Of a DNA stretch of 64,000 nucleotides, positions 59,015 through 64,000 are shown piece after piece; the first letter of the stretch is position 1, and every line of letters starts with the position of its first letter. Below the pieces are notes generated by a model. The model ran no database searches. It was given only the letters and a program-made list of their open reading frames with translations, and had not been told where the DNA came from. The translations under genes and the position numbers were made by a program. Source of the DNA: Corynebacterium halotolerans YIM 70093 = DSM 44683. GTDB lineage: Bacteria > Actinomycetota > Actinomycetes > Mycobacteriales > Mycobacteriaceae. The stretch is from assembly GCF_000341345.1 (NCBI RefSeq), contig NC_020302.1:848075-912074 (forward strand). Reading direction: 5' to 3'.

Positions 59015-59483
59015 GACGCCGCCCGGGTATCCGCTCCGTCGCGGGAACCTCGGCGTTGAGCTTCCGGAGTCTGCTCAGGCTGATGATCGCAGCACCGTTG
59101 TTCTGGAACCGACCCAGCTGGGAGTGCACCCGGTCATATGGGCCGTTGTAGACGACCTCGTGTTCGAGATCGGGCTCCTTCGACAACTTCAGGACAATCA
59201 ACGATGCGGCGACACCATCAGAGGTCCGTCGGATGGCGACGCCAGAGGTCCCGTAGGTGGCCTTGATCTCCACCGTGCGGCCGTCCGGGGTCAGCGCATC
59301 GTGGCCGGCGGTGGAGGCGTTGACCAGCGCGACGTCGAAAAGCGTCGCCGCAGTGACCTCCCCCAGAGAGCCGACGAGGTGGCCGTCGGGGGTGAACTTC
59401 CGCCCCGGGTAAAGTTCCTCGAGCTGATCGACGATCGCGTGCAGCTCGCTCACCAGCTGACCAGTGCGTGCCAGGCGCTCCAT
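59007..59483 (-). CDS. PD-(D/E)XK nuclease-like protein (DUF6998-like)
   Basis: A 158-residue protein. HLVGSLGEVTAATLFDVAL carries E42; HDALTPDGRTVEIKATYG gives the metal-ion motif D67-x4-E72-x-K74, typical of PD-(D/E)XK nucleases. Later strands are AASLIVLKLS and AAIISLSRLRKL. I could not place it in a characterised family; nuclease function is inferred from the motif only. ATG 59483 lies 4 nt after the chorismate mutase stop and overlaps the next gene by 8 nt, so it is the middle gene of a three-gene unit. Confidence 0.7.
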   Translation of the reverse strand: MERLARTGQLVSELHAIVDQLEELYPGRKFTPDGHLVGSLGEVTAATLFDVALVNASTAGHDALTPDGRTVEIKATYGTSGVAIRRTSDGVAASLIVLKLSKEPDLEHEVVYNGPYDRVHSQLGRFQNNGAAIISLSRLRKLNAEVPATERIPGRRHA

Positions 59484-59487
59484 TGGC

Positions 59488-59796
59488 TCAGCCCAGCCGA
59501 CCGCGCCCCAGCCGCAGCAGAATGGCGGCCAGCGCCGGGCCCTCCTCGCCGAGTTCGTCGCGGAACTGGTTGATGATGGCGACCTCACGGGTGTGCACCA
59601 GGCGGGTGCCGCCCGAGCCCATGCGGGTGCGGCCGATGGCCTGGGAGACCTCGGTGCGGCGCTTGACCGCCTCCAGGATCACGCGGTCGAGGCGGTCGAT
59701 CTCCTGGCGGTATTTCTGGATCTCCGCGTCCGAGAGCGGGTCGTCGGTGCCGGAGGGCATCCGGATCTCGAAGTTCTGGTCAGCGGCGTCGGTCAT
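59488..59796 (-). CDS. csm: Chorismate mutase (AroQ type)
   Basis: A 102-residue all-helical chorismate mutase that makes prephenate for phenylalanine and tyrosine. The core reads IQKYRQEIDRLDRVILEAVK, RRTEVSQAIGRTR, VHTREVAIINQFRDEL and ALAAILLRLGRGRLG, with the active-site arginines in helices 1 and 2. The position next to pcrA and near pgi matches C. glutamicum csm. ATG 59796 lies 7 nt after CACAAT, a probable leaderless mRNA. A PD-(D/E)XK-like gene follows after 4 nt. Confidence 0.92.
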   Translation of the reverse strand: MTDAADQNFEIRMPSGTDDPLSDAEIQKYRQEIDRLDRVILEAVKRRTEVSQAIGRTRMGSGGTRLVHTREVAIINQFRDELGEEGPALAAILLRLGRGRLG

Positions 59797-59905
59797 GGGT
59801 GTTATTGTGCCACGCACCCCGCCGTTTCCGGGCTTCGGCGGGGGTTGGGTCCCCACGTCCGTGGAATCGGTCGTGTCCACCGCGCCTAGTAGGTTGTTAG
59901 TCATC

Positions 59906-62329
59906 ATGGACAGCTCAACCGCATCGCCCTTCACCTCCTCCCGCAACCCGGACTCCTTCGGCTCCGACGCCGACCTGACCGCAGGTCTGAACGAGCAGCA
60001 GAAGGCCGCCGTCGAGCATTCCGGCACCCCGCTGCTGATCGTCGCCGGCGCCGGCTCCGGCAAGACCGCCGTGCTGACCCGCCGCATCGCCCACCTGCTG
60101 CGCCACCGTGGGGTCGCGCCCTGGCAGATCCTCGCCATCACCTTCACCAACAAGGCCGCCGCCGAGATGCGCGAGCGCGTCGCCGGGCTCATCGGACCGG
60201 CGGCCGAGCGGATGTGGGTGGCCACCTTCCACTCCATCTGCGTGCGCATCCTGCGTCAGCAGGCCCAGCTCGTGCCGGGTCTGAACACGAACTTCACGAT
60301 CTACGACGGTGACGACTCCCGCCGTCTGCTGACGATGATCGCCAAGGACCTCAACCTGGATCTGAAGAAGTTCACCGCGCGCACGCTCAACAACGCGATC
60401 TCGAACCTCAAGAACGAGCTCACCGGGCCCGAGGAAGCGCTCGCCGACGCCGAGGCGACGAAGAACCCCTTCGAAACGACCGTCGCCAAGGTCTTCGAGG
60501 AGTACCAGCGCCGCCTGCGCTCGTCCAACGCCGTGGACTTCGACGACCTGATCGGCGAGGTCGTGCGGATCTTCCGCGAGCACCCGCAGGTCACCGAGTA
60601 CTACCGGCGCCGCTTCCGCCACGTGCTCGTCGACGAGTACCAGGACACCAACCACGCCCAGTACGAACTCGTCTCCACGCTGGTGGGCACCGGCCCGGAG
60701 GCCGCTGAGCTGTGCGTGGTGGGTGACTCCGACCAGTCGATCTACGCCTTCCGTGGCGCGACGATCCGCAATATCGAGGAGTTCGAGCGCGACTACCCGC
60801 AGGCCACCACCATCCTGCTGGAGCAGAACTACCGCTCCACCCAGAACATCCTCAGCGCCGCCAACGCGGTGATCTCGCGCAACGACGGCCGCCGGGAGAA
60901 GAACCTGTGGACCGCCCACGGAACGGGCCCCGAGATCGTCGGTTACGTCTCCGACAACGAGCACGACGAGGCGCGCTTCATCGCCTCCGAGATCGACGCG
61001 CTCGTCGACAAGGGGCGTTCCTACTCCGATATCGCGGTGATGTACCGCACCAACAACGCCTCCCGTGCGCTCGAGGACGTATTCATCCGCGCGGGCATCC
61101 CCTACAAGGTCGTCGGCGGCACCCGCTTCTACGAGCGCCGCGAGATCCGTGACGTCGTGGCCTACCTGCGCATCCTCGACAACCCCGATGACACGGTCAG
61201 CCTCCGGCGCATCATCAACACCCCGCGCCGCGGCATCGGCGACCGGGCCCAGGCCTTCATCAACCTCCACGCGCAGAACAACGGGGTGAGCTTCGGCGCG
61301 GCGCTCGTCGACGCCACCAACGACAAGGTGGACCTGCTCGGCGCGCGTGGGCGCAACGCCGTGGTCAAGTTCGTCGAGATGATGGACGGCCTGCGCAACG
61401 AGATGCCGACCCTGGTCAACGAGGTCACCGGCATGCCGGACCTGGGTGAGCTGATCTCCCGGATTCTCGACGCCACCGGGTACCGGGCCGAGCTCGAGGC
61501 CTCCAACGATCCGCAGGACGGGGCGCGGCTGGACAACCTCAACGAGCTGGTCTCCGTGGCCCGCGAGTTCTCCTCCGAGGCCGCCAACCAGGTCGCCTAC
61601 GAGGAGATGGACGGCGGGCAGGTTGAGCTCGACGAGGGGGAGGCCGCACCGGGCAGCCTCCAGGCCTTCCTGGAGCGGGTCTCCCTGGTGGCCGACGCCG
61701 ACCAGCTGCCCGACAACGAGCAGGGCGTGGTCACCCTGATGACCCTGCACACCGCCAAGGGCCTGGAGTTCCCGGTCGTGTTCCTCACCGGCTGGGAGGA
61801 CGGCCAGTTCCCGCACCTGCGCGCGCTCGGCGATCCGAAGGAGCTGGCGGAGGAGCGCCGCCTGGCCTACGTGGGCATCACGCGCGCCCGGGAGCAGCTC
61901 TACCTCACCCGCGCGATGCTGCGCTCCTCGTGGGGCAACGCCGTGACCAACCCGCCGAGCCGCTTCCTCGGCGAGATCCCGGGTGAGCTGATCGACTGGC
62001 GCCGCGAGGAGCCCGAGAACTCCTTCTCGGACGCGTGGGGCACGGGCGGCACGGGCGGCAGGGGCGGTTCCGGCTTCGGCGGTGGCGGCTGGGGGAGCGC
62101 CCCGAAGCGCGGCACGCCGAAGCGAACGGAGCGCAGCATCCCGACCCGGCCGAAGAACAACAACCTGCAGCTGGACGTCGGCGACCGCGTCAACCACGCC
62201 AAGTACGGTCTGGGCACCGTGCTGTCCTCCGACGGTTCCGGGGCGCGCGCCACCGTGACCATCGACTTCGGCACCTCCGGCAAGGTGCGTCTGATGCTCA
62301 TCGGCGGCGTGCCGATGGAGAAGCTCTAG
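59906..62329 (+). CDS. pcrA: ATP-dependent DNA helicase PcrA/UvrD
   Basis: An 807-residue superfamily 1A helicase for replication and repair. Motifs: LNEQQKAAVEHSGTPLLIVA then AGAGSGKTAVL (Walker A), ITFTNKAAAEMRERV (Ia), VDEYQDTNHAQYEL (II), VVGDSDQSIYAFRGA (III), EQNYRSTQNIL (IV), VTLMTLHTAKGLEFPVVFL (V) and RRLAYVGITRAREQLYL (VI). The C-terminal tail has a Gly-rich linker and a Tudor-like module (LDVGDRVNHAKYGLGTVLSS), which binds RNA polymerase in other PcrA proteins. ATG 59906 is the first Met of the conserved N-terminus; a TAGGTT hexamer lies 10 nt upstream. Confidence 0.96.
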   Translation: MDSSTASPFTSSRNPDSFGSDADLTAGLNEQQKAAVEHSGTPLLIVAGAGSGKTAVLTRRIAHLLRHRGVAPWQILAITFTNKAAAEMRERVAGLIGPAAERMWVATFHSICVRILRQQAQLVPGLNTNFTIYDGDDSRRLLTMIAKDLNLDLKKFTARTLNNAISNLKNELTGPEEALADAEATKNPFETTVAKVFEEYQRRLRSSNAVDFDDLIGEVVRIFREHPQVTEYYRRRFRHVLVDEYQDTNHAQYELVSTLVGTGPEAAELCVVGDSDQSIYAFRGATIRNIEEFERDYPQATTILLEQNYRSTQNILSAANAVISRNDGRREKNLWTAHGTGPEIVGYVSDNEHDEARFIASEIDALVDKGRSYSDIAVMYRTNNASRALEDVFIRAGIPYKVVGGTRFYERREIRDVVAYLRILDNPDDTVSLRRIINTPRRGIGDRAQAFINLHAQNNGVSFGAALVDATNDKVDLLGARGRNAVVKFVEMMDGLRNEMPTLVNEVTGMPDLGELISRILDATGYRAELEASNDPQDGARLDNLNELVSVAREFSSEAANQVAYEEMDGGQVELDEGEAAPGSLQAFLERVSLVADADQLPDNEQGVVTLMTLHTAKGLEFPVVFLTGWEDGQFPHLRALGDPKELAEERRLAYVGITRAREQLYLTRAMLRSSWGNAVTNPPSRFLGEIPGELIDWRREEPENSFSDAWGTGGTGGRGGSGFGGGGWGSAPKRGTPKRTERSIPTRPKNNNLQLDVGDRVNHAKYGLGTVLSSDGSGARATVTIDFGTSGKVRLMLIGGVPMEKL

Positions 62330-64000
62330 GTCTCCCGGTACTCCGGCTCCCCACGTCGGCGGTGGAACAACCCGCCGACGGCCGCGGCCGCCAGCGGAGT
62401 GACCACCGCCAGCACGAGCACGATCCACCAGTCCACCCGGACGAAGCCGGCCTCGCCGACCTCGAGCACCGCGCCGTTGATGTCGGTGACCGTGCGGGTA
62501 GCGCCCAGCCAGGAGGCCAGGTAGGCGGCGACGAGTCCCGTGACCGTCGCCACGCCCGCGAGCAACCCGGCCAGCACCGCGGACGTCCGCGACGCCAGCG
62601 ACGGGTCGGCGCCGAGGGCGTCGAGCAGCGCGAACTGACGGCGTGACTGCGGGGCCGACAGGGCGAGCGCCAGGGCGACCACCACCAGGACGATCAGGCC
62701 CAGCACCCCGGCGACCACGACGCTATAGCCCGGGAACGACCAGTGCTCCACCGTGTAGCTGACCTGGACACCGTAGGTCTCCTCCGCCAGGGTCTCGCGG
62801 ATATCACGCTGGGTGGCGTGATCCAGTCCGCCGGAGGGCAGCAGCGTCGTGCCGAGGTAGACCGGCTCGATCCCCAGGGCCTGCGCCGCCTGCGGGCTCA
62901 CGATCCGGCCAGGGAAGAGCTCCGGCAGGACCGCGTGCACCGGGAGGGTGGCTGAGCCCAGGACGACCGGTTCCTGCTCCCCGCCCACTTCACGCACCTG
63001 GAACTCCGCCTCCCCGGATGTCTCGCCGGTGCGCATCAGCACCGCCGGTCCCCGCAACGCCTCGGCGGCCGCGGCGCGTTTCCCCTCGTCCATCCCGGAG
63101 AACAGGGAGAGGATTTCCGGTCCGGCGATCAGCGCCTGGGCGTCCACGCCACCGAGTGCACCGGAGACGGGGGCGTGACGACGGTCGGGTAGGCACAGGG
63201 CGGCGGCCCCGGAGTCGGTGCGCGGATCCGATCCGTCCGGGGCGAGCAGGGTACCGCTCTCCTCGTCGTACATGCAGTGCTGCTGCCCGACCCGGTGCAG
63301 CTCGATCCACGGGACCGAGCTGCGGCCGAAGGGCAGGCCGTAGAGGTCGATGCTCTCGGCCGGGCCGACCTTGGAGCGGGCGAGTTCGACCGCCGGAGCG
63401 AGGTCCTCCTCGCTGAACTGCCCCGCAGACCCGAACGTGGGGGAGACGGTCAGTGCCTCCGGCCGGTAGACGGAGGCGTTGAGCGCCTGCGTGTGTGTCT
63501 GATTGGTCTGTTCGGTGGTGATGACCGTGAGTGCGATGAACACCAGGGCCATCAGCGCGGCCACCACCGGGACTGAACGCAACGACTGTCGGCCGGCATT
63601 TCGACCGGCAAGCCGCAACGCCAGGGGAGCTGAACGGGTGATGCGCCCTAACCCCCACACCAGCACGGGCGCCGTGGCTGCCAGCGAGAGGAGGAACAAC
63701 AGCAGCAGCACCGGTTCAAGGTCGTGGAGCAGCCTGCGGTCCGACTGCCCGCCGAGGACGCTCCCGGCCAGGAACCAACCCAGGACGATGATCACCAGCG
63801 CCACCGGGCCGACCGCCATCCAGGGCCGCCAGCCACGCATCCGGTCCGGGGTGGCCCCCTGGATGCCGGCGCTGATCGCCGCCCGCGCGGCGAGAACAGC
63901 CGGCAGGAAGGCGGCCAGCACGGAGCCGAGCACCGCGAAGCCCCAGGCCGCCACGACCGGAAGCCAGGGGACGGTCACCGGCCAACCGGGATTCTGCACC
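62326..64000 (-). CDS. FtsX-like ABC transporter permease (N-terminus outside window)
   Basis: The C-terminal 557 residues or so of a MacB/FtsX-type permease; the gene runs off the right edge. Visible are paired hydrophobic stretches at its start (AAWGFAVLGSVLAAFLPAVL and AVGPVALVIIVLGWFL), LLLLFLLSLAATAPVLVWGL, then RLAGRNAGRQSLRSVPVVAA (the coupling element at the start of the second half). A large extracytoplasmic domain of over 200 residues follows, and three final helices (VVVAGVLGLIVLVVVALALA onward). It probably pairs with an ATPase gene beyond the window. Its stop overlaps that of pcrA by 4 nt. Confidence 0.8.
   Translation of the reverse strand, partial: VQNPGWPVTVPWLPVVAAWGFAVLGSVLAAFLPAVLAARAAISAGIQGATPDRMRGWRPWMAVGPVALVIIVLGWFLAGSVLGGQSDRRLLHDLEPVLLLLFLLSLAATAPVLVWGLGRITRSAPLALRLAGRNAGRQSLRSVPVVAALMALVFIALTVITTEQTNQTHTQALNASVYRPEALTVSPTFGSAGQFSEEDLAPAVELARSKVGPAESIDLYGLPFGRSSVPWIELHRVGQQHCMYDEESGTLLAPDGSDPRTDSGAAALCLPDRRHAPVSGALGGVDAQALIAGPEILSLFSGMDEGKRAAAAEALRGPAVLMRTGETSGEAEFQVREVGGEQEPVVLGSATLPVHAVLPELFPGRIVSPQAAQALGIEPVYLGTTLLPSGGLDHATQRDIRETLAEETYGVQVSYTVEHWSFPGYSVVVAGVLGLIVLVVVALALALSAPQSRRQFALLDALGADPSLASRTSAVLAGLLAGVATVTGLVAAYLASWLGATRTVTDINGAVLEVGEAGFVRVDWWIVLVLAVVTPLAAAAVGGLFHRRRGEPEYRET

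Noticed and set aside
59915-62428. An 837-codon open frame on the minus strand opposite pcrA
   Set aside because: It reads as a Val/Gly/Asp-rich antisense of pcrA and has no family similarity, while pcrA has all helicase motifs.

Overview
The window is a stretch of a high-GC actinobacterial chromosome, almost certainly a Corynebacterium. The evidence is the 16S rRNA, the gene order (gltA-fkpA then mctB-mctC; thyA-folA-mycoredoxin; lhr-nei; pgi, csm and pcrA in one neighbourhood), and proteins close to C. glutamicum Rpf1, CspB, MctC, GltA and Pgi. It is core chromosome: no prophage, insertion sequence, plasmid or CRISPR array is visible. The first gene (siderophore-binding protein) and the last (ABC permease) are cut by the window edges.

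Layout. 1-3.8 kb: iron-siderophore ABC uptake operon, ending in a strong terminator that lies inside the next gene (a bile acid:sodium symporter-family protein). 4.8-10.7 kb: a complete 16S-23S-5S rRNA operon with promoter, boxA-like sites, a pre-23S processing stem and a terminator. 10.8-20.2 kb: a class I aminotransferase, DUF3239 protein, XPB-type helicase and a large helicase-associated protein. The last two share a domain but are separated by a four-gene cassette (XRE regulator, membrane protein, NatA/NatB-type ABC exporter). 20.2-25.2 kb: rpf1 behind a c-di-AMP riboswitch, a CspB-like cold-shock protein and several conserved envelope or unknown proteins. 25.4-33.5 kb: purine/xanthine-type permease, SpoU methyltransferase, sepH, serC, gltA, fkpA. 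33.5-40.5 kb: aldo/keto reductase, monocarboxylate transporter mctBC, a beta-lactamase-fold protein, a Tat-exported DUF1906 protein, tRNA-Arg(CCU) and a lipoprotein sugar dehydrogenase. 40.5-53 kb: thyA-folA-mrx1, GCS2 ligase, cysQ-like phosphatase, lhr, nei, DedA, DUF1707, yccF and a methyltransferase gene interrupted by a stop codon. 53-64 kb: HNH protein, pgi, ABM monooxygenase with an aldehyde dehydrogenase, an operon of chorismate mutase with a PD-(D/E)XK-type protein and an unknown protein, pcrA, and part of an FtsX-like permease.

Themes. Central carbon metabolism (gltA, mctBC, pgi), serine, folate and thymidylate synthesis, DNA repair (XPB, Lhr, Nei, PcrA) and division or resuscitation (SepH, Rpf1) lie side by side. 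About fifteen genes have a TANNNT-like -10 hexamer 5-8 nt before the start codon, which predicts leaderless mRNAs. The items most worth a second look are the c-di-AMP riboswitch on rpf1, the terminator encoding a transmembrane helix, the XRE/ABC cassette splitting the helicase pair, the csm-nuclease operon, the possible ATT start of the HNH gene and the nonsense codon in the methyltransferase.
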